The position numbers were made by a program, and so were the translations under genes. Under the pieces are notes generated by a model that saw nothing but the letters and a program-made list of their open reading frames with translations, was not told where the DNA came from and searched no databases. Source: JACRPH01 sp041665465 (GTDB lineage Archaea; Nanobdellota; Nanobdellia; Woesearchaeales; GW2011-AR9). From it: DNA of 64,000 nucleotides. Location of the stretch: assembly GCA_041665465.1 (NCBI GenBank), contig JBAYIU010000001.1, positions 806,001-870,000 of the forward strand, read 5' to 3'. This document shows, in pieces, positions 42,046 to 50,881 of the stretch (its first letter is position 1; each line of letters starts with the position of its first letter).

Positions 42046-42597
42046 ATGCTTTCTATCGGATGGATTATCGGAATAATTGTAATTGTCTTAATCCTAGCAG
42101 TAATCGTAGTTTACAATAGTTTAGTAAGATTAAGATTAAGAGTAGAAAATGCTTGGTCGCAGATTGACGTACAACTAAAAAGAAGATTTGATTTAATCCC
42201 TAACTTAGTCAATGCAGTTAAAGGGTATATGAAACATGAAAAAGGCGTTTTGGAAGAAGTAACTAAAGCCAGAGCTTCTTTAGTTTCTGGTTCTATGGCA
42301 GATAAGGCTAAAGCTTCTAACCAAATTACCGAAGCTTTAAAGTCAATCTTTGCCGTAGCAGAAAGTTATCCTCAACTTAAAGCTAATGAAAACTTCATGC
42401 AGTTGCAGGAAGAGTTATCTGGCACTGAAAGTAAGATTGCTTACGCTAGACAGTTTTACAACGATAGTGTTATGGCTTATAATCAAGCTAAACAAACTTT
42501 TCCTCGAAACATCTTTGCTAACATGTTCAATTTTCCGGCAAAAGAGTTTTTTGAAACTGCTGCTAAAGAGAAAGAAGCGGTTAAAGTTGAATTTTAA
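42046..42597 (+). CDS. lemA: LemA family protein
   Basis: The 183-residue protein has one N-terminal membrane helix (IGWIIGIIVIVLILAVIVVYN) followed by the helical LemA domain: RVENAWSQIDVQLKRRFDLIPNLVNAVKGYMKHE, YPQLKANENFMQLQEELSGTE and the C-terminal PAKEFFE. LemA proteins often sit next to htpX, as here (14 bases between). The pair probably functions at the cytoplasmic membrane in protein quality control; LemA activity itself is unknown. GGAGGATGG (42031-42039) precedes the ATG. Confidence 0.93.
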   Translation: MLSIGWIIGIIVIVLILAVIVVYNSLVRLRLRVENAWSQIDVQLKRRFDLIPNLVNAVKGYMKHEKGVLEEVTKARASLVSGSMADKAKASNQITEALKSIFAVAESYPQLKANENFMQLQEELSGTESKIAYARQFYNDSVMAYNQAKQTFPRNIFANMFNFPAKEFFETAAKEKEAVKVEF

Positions 42598-42611
42598 TTT
42601 TTTTATTTACC

Positions 42612-43520
42612 ATGGGCATTTACGAAGAGATATCTTCTAATAAACGAAGATCGTACTTGTTAGTATTCTTCTTCTTCGTATTTATCGTTTTTATTGGTTT
42701 GATCATTGGAATGTATTGGGGCAACCAATACTTTGGAATAGTCTTAGCAGTTATTGTGGGTGTGATTTACTTCTTAATCAGTTATTACGGTGGGGCGCAG
42801 TCTATCCTATCGATGTCTGGGGCTAAAGAAGCTCAAAAGCCGGAACATACTTATCTGATTAATACGGTAGAAGGATTAGCTATAGCAGCAGGTATTCCCA
42901 TTCCTAAAGTTTACGTGATTGAAGATACTGCTTTAAACGCTTTTGCTACCGGTAGAGACCCTCAGAACTCTTACGTGGCAGTAACTTCAGGATTGCTTAA
43001 GAAACTCAATCGACAAGAGTTAGAGGGGGTTCTAGCTCACGAATTGTCCCATATTAAGAATTATGATATTAGGGTAATGATGTTGGCGGCAGTAATGGTA
43101 GGCGTTACTGTCCTTTTATCTGATTTCTTGTTACGCAGCTTCTTGTGGGGTGGCAAGGGTAGAGATCGCGAGAATAATCAAATGACTTTTGTGTTAATTA
43201 TTGTGGGTTTGGCTCTAGCTATTCTTTCTCCTTTAATTGGAGAGATGATGAAGTTAGCTATTTCTAGAAAACGTGAATATCTGGCCGATGCTTCTGGAGC
43301 TTTACTTACTCGATATCCTAAAGGTTTAGCCGATGCTTTACGTAAAATTAAAGCTGATCCAGATCCGTTAGTAGATCATGCTAACAAAGCTACAGCTCAT
43401 CTGTATATTTCTACTCCTTTCAGGCATGATGGAGAGAAGAAGAAAGCTTCTTGGTTGCAAAGCTTGTTTAGTACTCATCCGGATATTGATTCCAGGATTA
43501 AGAAGTTGGATGAGATGTAA
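42612..43520 (+). CDS. htpX: HtpX-like membrane zinc protease (M48)
   Basis: The 302-residue protein has two N-terminal membrane helices, the zinc motif HELSHIKNYD (His143, Glu144, His147), a further pair of membrane segments and the third ligand in KREYLADASGALLTRYPKGLADAL. This matches M48B HtpX, which cleaves damaged membrane proteins with its active site in the cytoplasm. The C-terminal STHPDIDSRIKKLDEM is typical. It follows lemA directly. Confidence 0.95.
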   Translation: MGIYEEISSNKRRSYLLVFFFFVFIVFIGLIIGMYWGNQYFGIVLAVIVGVIYFLISYYGGAQSILSMSGAKEAQKPEHTYLINTVEGLAIAAGIPIPKVYVIEDTALNAFATGRDPQNSYVAVTSGLLKKLNRQELEGVLAHELSHIKNYDIRVMMLAAVMVGVTVLLSDFLLRSFLWGGKGRDRENNQMTFVLIIVGLALAILSPLIGEMMKLAISRKREYLADASGALLTRYPKGLADALRKIKADPDPLVDHANKATAHLYISTPFRHDGEKKKASWLQSLFSTHPDIDSRIKKLDEM

Positions 43521-43523
43521 ATA

Positions 43524-44093
43524 TTAAGAATTCATACTTTTTTCTTCTAATTCTACTGCTGCTAATAAATCCTTAGCATTTCTTTTCATAGCTCCTAAAT
43601 CTCTTTCCACTTTTGTGGCTTCTTTAGGAGGAAGAGATTGATTTAATTCCTTGGCTCTTTGGTTAAATCTCTCTAATCTCGTATTAAGTAGTTCAACATC
43701 TATCTTGTTTTTGATACTTAATTGTTGGGCTTGTTCAGTTTTCCCAGCAGTTCTGAGATCTTTAATTTTCTTAATCTGTGATAAAATACGAATTGCTTCT
43801 TTTTCCAGATATGCTGCTTCTTTAAGCAATAAAGTAGCTTGCTCTTGAGATTGAATAAGGGTCTTTGTTTGTACAATTAATCTCTCAGTTCGAGATTGAG
43901 TGGTCGCCATTTGTGTCCTCAATCTATCCACTTTACCTTGTTTCGTTCTTACTTCTCTGTTTTCATTTTCCACAGAAGCAAGAGTTCTATTTAATAACTT
44001 AAAATCATTACAAGCAGTAGTTGTAGATAACGCCAAAAGCCCAGCTAACACGTATGCTGATTTTCTTCTTCTAAACCAATCTCTGAATGTCAT
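43524..44093 (-). CDS. Lipoprotein-like coiled-coil protein
   Basis: The 189-residue protein starts with RRRKSAYVLAGLLALSTTTAC, a basic segment, a hydrophobic stretch and a cysteine at residue 28 that resembles a lipobox position, though the LSTTTAC sequence is not a perfect L-A-G-C. The remainder is helical with heptad-like spacing of Leu and Ile and no cysteines, as in long coiled coils. It is convergent with htpX. It may be a surface-anchored scaffold; no family is recognised. Confidence 0.6.
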   Translation of the reverse strand: MTFRDWFRRRKSAYVLAGLLALSTTTACNDFKLLNRTLASVENENREVRTKQGKVDRLRTQMATTQSRTERLIVQTKTLIQSQEQATLLLKEAAYLEKEAIRILSQIKKIKDLRTAGKTEQAQQLSIKNKIDVELLNTRLERFNQRAKELNQSLPPKEATKVERDLGAMKRNAKDLLAAVELEEKSMNS

Positions 44094-44164
44094 ATTTCTA
44101 TAAAGGAATAAGGAGTATAAAAGGGTTTCGCTGGTATAAGATTGGATGAGATGTAAGTTTATTT

Positions 44165-44941
44165 TTAAACTAATTGGTATAATTGATCAGGGAAATAATG
44201 AGATTTGTATCTCTTACCTCCCTCATAATCATACATCTGAAAATCTTCTTTATTAAACTTAGGAAAGTCTGAGGGTAGTTCAAATCCTCCTTTAAATAAT
44301 CTTCCATCTTCTGATTTAGCTCCACAATAGAACAAATCCCTTAGATGAAGTCCTGGAGTATTTGCATTTAATGAGGTTGATACACCAAAACAGTACGGAA
44401 GATCTTCTTCGCTCCAAAGGGTAGGAATAATTATTCCTGATCGATCATCTAAAACATAACAATCAAAACATCGATAATTACGTTCAGGGTGTTTACCAAC
44501 CCACAGTTCTCCTACCGAAGTGTGATAAGTTCCAAGACATCGACGCTCAAATAAACGGTTTAAATGACAGAGAAAGTATACGCTTTCACCAGATCTAATT
44601 GCATCATAACATACTCTTCTGGCAATTTTCGCAAAATCCTCTTGAGGAATATGATTTCTGTATATTTCAAATATCTCTTTTCTTAAACGGGGATTAACTT
44701 CACATTCTTTAGTTAGATCGCCCTCTTTTTCTCTTTCTATCTTCTTTTCGTATCTATAGTCTCTCAAATAAGACGTATGAAACAGTATCTCAAAAATTTC
44801 ATTTCCTTCTAAAGAATTGTTAAATAACCACTTTTGATATTCGGAGGGGTTGTCTGGTAAGGACTTTTTTGCTTTAAGGATATTTTCTAGTACACTCTGC
44901 ATATTTGGACTTAAGGCGCCAATATCAAATTGTTTTGTCAT
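44165..44941 (-). CDS. Unknown protein coupled to a PLP-dependent enzyme
   Basis: The 258-residue protein is not recognised. It lacks a signal peptide and membrane helices. It has eight cysteines, including the CFDC pair in NYRCFDCYVLDDRSG, and the aromatic-rich segments YFLCHLNRLFERRCLGTYH and LPYCFGVSTSLNANTPGLHL. It starts 1 base after the stop of the PLP-enzyme gene, with GGAGGG just upstream, so it is translated from the same mRNA. The tight coupling suggests that it is a partner, for instance a substrate-modifying or ligase enzyme, but the sequence gives no activity. Confidence 0.7.
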   Translation of the reverse strand: MTKQFDIGALSPNMQSVLENILKAKKSLPDNPSEYQKWLFNNSLEGNEIFEILFHTSYLRDYRYEKKIEREKEGDLTKECEVNPRLRKEIFEIYRNHIPQEDFAKIARRVCYDAIRSGESVYFLCHLNRLFERRCLGTYHTSVGELWVGKHPERNYRCFDCYVLDDRSGIIIPTLWSEEDLPYCFGVSTSLNANTPGLHLRDLFYCGAKSEDGRLFKGGFELPSDFPKFNKEDFQMYDYEGGKRYKSHYFPDQLYQLV

Positions 44942-44942
44942 T

Positions 44943-46001
44943 TTATCCCTCCGCTTTGTTAATCAAACTAGAATAAGCAGTCTCTTTGACACCATTACCC
45001 GTGTTGATTATAGCTATCAAGTCATATCGATCTTTAATTTTAGGCAATATTCTTGGAACCATTGCCATTCCTGCTGCTCCACTAGGCTCAGCTTCAATTC
45101 TTAGTTCTTTAAACATCTGCATTGCTAACAAGATCTCTTGTTCATCTATCTGGTGAATTAAGTCTCCACTATTCTTTGCAGTCGTAAAACCTACTTCCCT
45201 TAATTCTTTAAGACTTCTTTGCCATGTTTCGGAACTGTCACAGATTTTATCAGCAATAGTCTTTTTATTGCCCGTGCTTACGGCCATGAAGTCGATGGGC
45301 CAATTATGACTTAAAGCAACGGCCTTACTATCGTCGTATAACATCCCTGCTCCGAATTGGATTATTGCTAATGTTCTAGGGACATATCCATAACAACCTT
45401 TAATTTGTGTTACATATTCTTCCATAATTTGGTTGTAAGTTGGTTTAAATCCTTCAGTAATATCTAGAGAATTGTCTCTTCTTGCGTCTAAACCTAATTC
45501 AATCATTCGATCTAAACAAGGAGTATTCTCACTTTCAAAATTGTCAAACCAATATTTTTCTTTAAAATCTACTTGTATTAACCTTCCACTTCTATACTTC
45601 TCCATTTCTTCTCGAAATCTTTTTCCATCAGTAAATCTACCCTGACTATCAGGCCCCAATAATTTGGTATCGTAATGTTTGGGGTAAAAATTAGCTACAA
45701 CAACCCTTTCTTCACCCAAAAGATCGTTTAATAAATCCGCGAAAGCAAAATCCGCTATCCCTGCATTTCCTGTTGAACCCAAATAATAAATGAAATTATA
45801 TGGAAAATGATTTGTCAAATAATCCCAGCCCATCTTCCACCCGTGTCTGGCTTTGTAGGTTCCGGTTAGGTTAACACTTTCATCTTTAACCGCTAAAGAA
45901 ATATTATGGTACTTTGTAAACAGTACGGGTGTGCCTTTAGGTTGATATTCTTCCCATTTAGTTAATAATTCTGTTCTTAAGTTTTCAACATTGTCTCTCA
46001 T
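44943..46001 (-). CDS. PLP-dependent fold-type II enzyme, threonine synthase-like
   Basis: The 352-residue protein has the tryptophan-synthase-beta/threonine-synthase architecture. The PLP lysine is K50 in NLTGTYKAR (TGSFKxR in relatives). The phosphate cup is LGSTGNAGIADFAFAD, the second-domain motif is IEAEPSGAAGMAMVP and the ring-nitrogen loop is NTGNGVK. It is shorter than threonine synthase and no thr genes are nearby. Candidates include a beta-replacement or elimination enzyme such as a cysteate-synthase or threonine-deaminase relative. The divergent TrmB-like gene 98 bases away is the likely regulator. Confidence 0.8.
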   Translation of the reverse strand: MRDNVENLRTELLTKWEEYQPKGTPVLFTKYHNISLAVKDESVNLTGTYKARHGWKMGWDYLTNHFPYNFIYYLGSTGNAGIADFAFADLLNDLLGEERVVVANFYPKHYDTKLLGPDSQGRFTDGKRFREEMEKYRSGRLIQVDFKEKYWFDNFESENTPCLDRMIELGLDARRDNSLDITEGFKPTYNQIMEEYVTQIKGCYGYVPRTLAIIQFGAGMLYDDSKAVALSHNWPIDFMAVSTGNKKTIADKICDSSETWQRSLKELREVGFTTAKNSGDLIHQIDEQEILLAMQMFKELRIEAEPSGAAGMAMVPRILPKIKDRYDLIAIINTGNGVKETAYSSLINKAEG

Positions 46002-46099
46002 TTGTTACTTAATAATGATAATCTAATATTAATCTTATTTACCCCGTTTGGAGGATATACTTAGAAAAGCTTAAATATCTAAGAAAGAACAATCCCTCT

Positions 46100-46831
46100 A
46101 TGGACTATCAACTATTCAAAGAAATTGGTTTTACAGATAGAGAGATAAAAGTATATCTAGCTTTAATCGAATTAGGTTCAACTACTGTCGGACCGTTGTC
46201 TAATAAAACTCGACTTCAGCCGTCTAAAGTTTATGAAACCTTAGAAAAATTGAAAGACAAAGGGATGGTTTCTTACACTGTTGTATCTAAAACCAAACAC
46301 TTCCAAGCTTCTAATCCTAAAGAAATCTTAGAAATGCTCGACGAGAAGAAACGCCAATTTAAAGAAGTGGTAGAAGAGTTAGAACAGAAACAAAAGTTTA
46401 CTTCTTCACAACAATTAGCGGTGGTTCACGAAGGGTATAAGGCCTTCAAAGCTCTGTTCAACCGCATTATTGATACTCTTGGACCAAAAGATCACTATTG
46501 GGCTTTTGGGTTTAGGGAAGGATATCAAGACCAGAATCTTGCTTTGTTCTTAAGAAACGTTCATTTCCGCTTAGCGGAAAAGAAAGTTGATGATCGTTTA
46601 TTGGGTCATATTTCCATGAAAAAAGAAATCCTTAAATCTCATGGAGACAATAATAATTATAAGATTCGCTTTAATGATCATCTTACTCCTCTTGGTGTGG
46701 TCATCATTCAAGGAAAAGTTATCAATTTACTGTGGGGAGAGAGACCCACAGCTATTGAAATAACTTCCGAACAAGTTTACCAGCAATACAAAGAGTTCTT
46801 CTTAGAATTATGGAATAAAAGTAAACCATAA
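46100..46831 (+). CDS. TrmB-family transcriptional regulator
   Basis: The 243-residue protein has a TrmB N-terminal winged helix (LFKEIGFTDREIKVYLALIE, KTRLQPSKVYETLEKLKDKG) followed by a coiled linker and a C-terminal ligand-type domain (YWAFGFREGYQDQNLALFLR, GVVIIQGKVINLLWGERPT). TrmB proteins control sugar and central-metabolism genes. TATA-like sequence (cttaaatatc, near 46075) lies about 25 bases before the ATG and is bracketed by a short dyad (CTTAG/CTAAG). It is divergent from the PLP-enzyme operon, the usual place for its regulator. Confidence 0.85.
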   Translation: MDYQLFKEIGFTDREIKVYLALIELGSTTVGPLSNKTRLQPSKVYETLEKLKDKGMVSYTVVSKTKHFQASNPKEILEMLDEKKRQFKEVVEELEQKQKFTSSQQLAVVHEGYKAFKALFNRIIDTLGPKDHYWAFGFREGYQDQNLALFLRNVHFRLAEKKVDDRLLGHISMKKEILKSHGDNNNYKIRFNDHLTPLGVVIIQGKVINLLWGERPTAIEITSEQVYQQYKEFFLELWNKSKP

Positions 46832-46880
46832 ACTCAACCTCTCCAAAGCTTTAAATACCTTCTTTCTTTACTTCCATCAG

Positions 46881-48098
46881 ATGAAAAAGCTGCACATCGC
46901 CATGGTGGTGGACACTTATGATACTAGGACCGGAGGGATTGTATCTACTAAACGATTTACTGAACAATTAAGAGCTAATGGCCATAAAGTAACCATCATC
47001 AGTGCCAGTTGTAAAGATCCAGAAAGAGTACTAATGAAAAAGTTCTATCCTCCTTTTGGGAAGAAGATCATGAAAAAGATGAAAATGGTTTTTGCTTGGC
47101 CCGATGAAGAGAAGATTAAAGCGGCAATTGAGGGGGTAGACTTAGTTCATATTCAACTTCCATTTTATTTAGGTACCAAGACCATAAGTTTAGCACGTAA
47201 ATTACATCTGCCCGTAGTTACCTCTTTCCACGTTCAAGCTGAAAACATAACTCATAATATTGGGATCACTTCTCAAAATGTCAATGACCAGATTTATCGT
47301 TTTTTTGTAAGTAGTTTTTATAATAAGTCTGACTTAGTTATCTGTCCTAGTAAGTTTGCTATGCAAGAATTAAAACATTATCATCTTGGTGCTGAACACA
47401 AGATTATCTCTAATGGATATACTGAAACTTTTTATCCCCAACGGGTTAACAGAAAGTTTCCAAACAAATTTGTGGTCCTTACTGTTGGTAGGCTCTCCGC
47501 AGAAAAAAAGCAGCAGGAATTAATTCAAGCGATTAATCATTCTAAGTATTCTCCAAATATTCAACTAGTTATTGTTGGTGAAGGGCCATTAAAAAGCGAA
47601 TTAAAAAAAGAAGGAAAAGTTCTTCATTGTAACCCTTTATTTTTAAGTAAGCTTACTCCAGAAAAATTAGCCTTTTGGTACAATCAAGCAGACCTTTATG
47701 TTCATTGTGGCAGAGTGGAATTGGAAGGAATGACAGTATTGGAAGCTTTAGCTTGTGGAACGCCTCCCTTAATCGCCAATGCCCCTAAAAGTGCCAGTAA
47801 GCAATTTGCTTTAGATCATCGATCTTTATACAATTCTCCGATGGACCTAACCAGAAAGATAGATTATTGGTATGAACATCCATTAGAACTTTTAAAATCA
47901 AAAGAAAGATATTCTCATTTAGCCAAAAGATATCCTATTAAAAAATCATTAAAAGAATTGGAAAAAGCATATGAGAGAGCGATAATAATAAACAGTAAGA
48001 ACCATAAAAATAAATATAAAGAAAATGAAGGTCCAGCTTGGAAGCAATTCCTGTTTCGTCTTGGGGCTAAGTATGAATTTTCTTTAAGAAGGCGTTAA
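46881..48098 (+). CDS. GT4-like glycosyltransferase
   Basis: The 405-residue protein is a GT-B fold transferase. The N-terminal domain starts MKKLHIAMVVDTYDTRTGGI and contains HVQAENIT; the C-terminal domain carries LTVGRLSAEKKQQELIQAI, VIVGEGPLKSELK and the nucleotide-sugar motif VELEGMTVLEALACGTPPLI (E-x7-E). It probably transfers a sugar to a lipid or glycan at the membrane. A TATA element (tttaaata, near 46851-46858) lies about 26 bases before the ATG. Its last 32 bases overlap the convergent gene at 48067. Confidence 0.9.
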   Translation: MKKLHIAMVVDTYDTRTGGIVSTKRFTEQLRANGHKVTIISASCKDPERVLMKKFYPPFGKKIMKKMKMVFAWPDEEKIKAAIEGVDLVHIQLPFYLGTKTISLARKLHLPVVTSFHVQAENITHNIGITSQNVNDQIYRFFVSSFYNKSDLVICPSKFAMQELKHYHLGAEHKIISNGYTETFYPQRVNRKFPNKFVVLTVGRLSAEKKQQELIQAINHSKYSPNIQLVIVGEGPLKSELKKEGKVLHCNPLFLSKLTPEKLAFWYNQADLYVHCGRVELEGMTVLEALACGTPPLIANAPKSASKQFALDHRSLYNSPMDLTRKIDYWYEHPLELLKSKERYSHLAKRYPIKKSLKELEKAYERAIIINSKNHKNKYKENEGPAWKQFLFRLGAKYEFSLRRR

Positions 48099-49404
48099 CC
48101 ACTTCTTCTACGGTTAAACTTCCTTCTCTTTCTTTCAAGTTATATCCTACCGTAACCAAGGGCTTATTGATCTTAATCAACTTAGTTAAAGCAATAGGAG
48201 TTCCAGAGATAACCACCTCACAAGGAACACGATTAATAGTCTCTTGTAAATCTTTAATTTGTTGATCACTATAACCCATAGCCGGCAACAAGTTTCCAAC
48301 GTTAGGATATTTATCATAAGTTGCCTTTATCTCTCCAATTGCTACATCTTTAGCAGAAACCAATTTTGATGCTCCTCCTCGTAAAGCCGCAACTGAAGCT
48401 GCTCCGGTTTTAACTCCTCCGTGCGTAGTAGTTGGGCCATCTTCAACACAGAGAGCAACTTTACCTTTAATTAATTCAGGCTTATCTACAATCAACTCAG
48501 AATCAGCATAAATGATTTTGGCATGAGGATTAAACTTCTTAATATTATCTTCAATTCTCTTCACCTCTTCGATTTTAGCTGAATCCATCTTATTAAACAC
48601 AATTACAGAAGCTCTTCTGAAACAAATTTCTCCAGGATAATAAGCAACCTCATCTCCTGCTCTTAATGGGTCTACCACGGTAATCTCTAAATCTGGCAGA
48701 TAAAAAGAGAAATCATTGTTTCCTCCGTCCCATAAAATAATATCTGCTTCTTTTTCTGCTTCTCTGACGATCGCTTCATAATCTACTCCTGCATAAATGA
48801 CTAAGCCACGGGAAACGTACGGCTCATATTCTTCTCTTTCTTCAATAGTACATTTAGCTTGATCCATATCTTCATAAGTAGCAAAGCGTTGTACTTTTTG
48901 TTTAACTAAATCTCCATATGGCATGGGATGTCTAATCGCTACTACTTTCTTTCCAGAATGTTTGATGAAATCAAGAATCTTTCTAGTAGTCTGAGATTTT
49001 CCGCAGCCGGTACGAACAGCACAGACAGAAATAACTGGTTTAGTTGATTTAATCATGGTAGCTTCCGGTCCCATAAACATAAAGTTTGCTCCAGCTGCTT
49101 CTACTTCTGCTCCTTTACTCATAACGTAAGGATAATTAGTGTCAGAATAAGCAAAAACAACGGTGTCAATTTTATGTTTCTTAATCAATTCAGTTAATTC
49201 TTCTTCAGGATGGATGGGAATTCCTTGAGGATATAATTCTCCTGCTAATTCGGCAGGATATTTTCTGTCGTCAATATAAGGAATCTGGGTTGCGGTAAAA
49301 CAGATTATATCATATTGCGGATTATCTCTAAAGCAAGTATTAAAGACATGAAAATCTCTTCCCGCTGCTCCCATGATCAAGACTCGTTGTTTAGAATTTA
49401 ACAT
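48067..49404 (-). CDS. cpgS: Cyclic 2,3-diphosphoglycerate synthetase homologue
   Basis: The 445-residue protein matches the archaeal cyclic 2,3-diphosphoglycerate synthetase family (COG2403). It has an N-terminal Rossmann-like domain (RVLIMGAAGRDFHVFNTCFR), a P-loop domain VCAVRTGCGKSQTTRKIL, RHPMPYGDL, IILWDGGNNDFSFY and VFNKMDSA. ATG at 49404 is chosen because GAGGTG lies 6 bases before it. The enzyme makes cDPG, a compatible solute of hyperthermophilic methanogens, but homologues are widespread and may differ in product. Its 3' end overlaps the glycosyltransferase gene by 32 bases. Confidence 0.82.
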   Translation of the reverse strand: MLNSKQRVLIMGAAGRDFHVFNTCFRDNPQYDIICFTATQIPYIDDRKYPAELAGELYPQGIPIHPEEELTELIKKHKIDTVVFAYSDTNYPYVMSKGAEVEAAGANFMFMGPEATMIKSTKPVISVCAVRTGCGKSQTTRKILDFIKHSGKKVVAIRHPMPYGDLVKQKVQRFATYEDMDQAKCTIEEREEYEPYVSRGLVIYAGVDYEAIVREAEKEADIILWDGGNNDFSFYLPDLEITVVDPLRAGDEVAYYPGEICFRRASVIVFNKMDSAKIEEVKRIEDNIKKFNPHAKIIYADSELIVDKPELIKGKVALCVEDGPTTTHGGVKTGAASVAALRGGASKLVSAKDVAIGEIKATYDKYPNVGNLLPAMGYSDQQIKDLQETINRVPCEVVISGTPIALTKLIKINKPLVTVGYNLKEREGSLTVEEVVNAFLKKIHT

Positions 49405-49475
49405 TTCAATCACCTCTTAAAGTAAGAAGATATTGCCTTTGATTTAAATGATTTACTATTCTAGAGAATCAGGTT

Positions 49476-50822
49476 TTACAAATCCTTAATCCGTTTCATA
49501 GCTTGAGAGAAGAAATCTTTCTTTTCTTTTATGGCAGTAGGACTTCCACCTCCATGCCAAGTAAACCTAGGTCTCATCTGTACTGGGAACATTCTCTCGT
49601 TAGAATCATCAAAAACCAAGGCTGCTCCTTGGACATGAGGAAGGATATTTAACTCTTCATCTAGACCTTTACGCATATAACTTTGCATTAATTGACCTAA
49701 AGCTTCAATATCCATTTGTGCTGTTAAACGATGAGCTAAAACAATGTCTGCTTGAGTCATCACATCAGTATGAATCTTGGCCGGTTGTTGGGTCGCGAGA
49801 ATTAAAGAAATTCCCGGTTGGCGTCCTTCTCTAAGGATAGTAATTAACGCGTCGGTAGCAGCAGTCTTTCCATCGTGAGGTAAGAGTTCATGAGCTTCAT
49901 CTAAAGCTATCCAAACTAATGGTTCTTCCATCCTTTCTTTGATATCTTTGGAGAAGTAATGCATAGATTGGTCCACACTTTGAAATTCTTCAGTCTTACG
50001 CGCGAGCATACGTTGATTAAACAAGGTTCGACATAATAATCCTGTAACTAAAGCTTTAATGCTCCATCCAGAAGCGATGGTGGCGTAAGGAGAAATATCT
50101 AAGATGGTTACTTGGCCACCGGCAATGATATCTTTTAATGGAGTGCCTTCGGTAGAGAATATTCCCCAAGATTTAGATTTTTCTAATTGGTTAATAACAA
50201 TACTTTTAGTAACCTTTTCTGTTTCTGGATCGTTTCTTATTGCTTCAATCAATTCTTCCATGGAATAACTGTTTCCTTTTTCATTAAGATCCTGGACCGT
50301 TTTACTGATCAACACTCCTTCAGCAGAATTGGGGTTAATCTCAAAAGCTAAACACCAATCTTCCGGTCCGACATCGATCGGTCGGATGGAAAACGGAAAA
50401 TCGGTTGGAATACCTTCTTCTTTAAATTTCACAAAAAATCCGGCAGGCGTATATATCTTTACATCTAATCCTTTAGGTTCGAATCCCCATTGTCTAGCTA
50501 GTTCTGCATCTTGAAAGTTGGGATATTTCATAGTCCAATAAATTCCCATGGTATCAACAATTAGAATGGAAAGGTTTTGTTTAATCTCTTTTGGCAAATC
50601 AACCAGACCTTCAGCAATAGCTCCCATTGTGTAGGATTTTCCCGTACCTCTCTTGCCCACTATAAATACTACATGTGCTCCAGCTACGTCCATATACACT
50701 GGATTTGATAAAGAAGTGGTCTGGCCCATCTTAACATACTGTTTAGCCATTAGAATAGTTCCTTCTTTGCCGTACTTTTCTATTCCTTTCCTGTTTCTTC
50801 CGATAATTACATCAAAACCCAT
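49476..50822 (-). CDS. HerA-like ATPase (DUF87)
   Basis: The 448-residue protein is a HerA/FtsK-superfamily motor. It has a short N-terminal beta region (KQYVKMGQTTSLSNPVYMDV), Walker A VGKRGTGKSYT, a middle helical insert, Walker B VWIALDEAHELLP, and the sensor region TILREGRQPGISLILATQQP with the arginine motif AHRLTAQMDIEAL. Canonical HerA works with the NurA nuclease in end resection, but no NurA is next to it. A DNA-translocating role is inferred from family; the substrate is unknown. Confidence 0.87.
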   Translation of the reverse strand: MGFDVIIGRNRKGIEKYGKEGTILMAKQYVKMGQTTSLSNPVYMDVAGAHVVFIVGKRGTGKSYTMGAIAEGLVDLPKEIKQNLSILIVDTMGIYWTMKYPNFQDAELARQWGFEPKGLDVKIYTPAGFFVKFKEEGIPTDFPFSIRPIDVGPEDWCLAFEINPNSAEGVLISKTVQDLNEKGNSYSMEELIEAIRNDPETEKVTKSIVINQLEKSKSWGIFSTEGTPLKDIIAGGQVTILDISPYATIASGWSIKALVTGLLCRTLFNQRMLARKTEEFQSVDQSMHYFSKDIKERMEEPLVWIALDEAHELLPHDGKTAATDALITILREGRQPGISLILATQQPAKIHTDVMTQADIVLAHRLTAQMDIEALGQLMQSYMRKGLDEELNILPHVQGAALVFDDSNERMFPVQMRPRFTWHGGGSPTAIKEKKDFFSQAMKRIKDL

Positions 50823-50881
50823 AAAGAAGAGTTAAAGTAAAAGAGAATAAAAAGGTTGTGGTTAAAGATGGTTAAGTGATT

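Noticed and set aside
50465..50485. tRNA T-arm-like sequence GGTTCGAATCC
   Set aside because: It lies inside the HerA-like coding region (minus strand, WGFEPKG) and has no acceptor, D- or anticodon arm around it.
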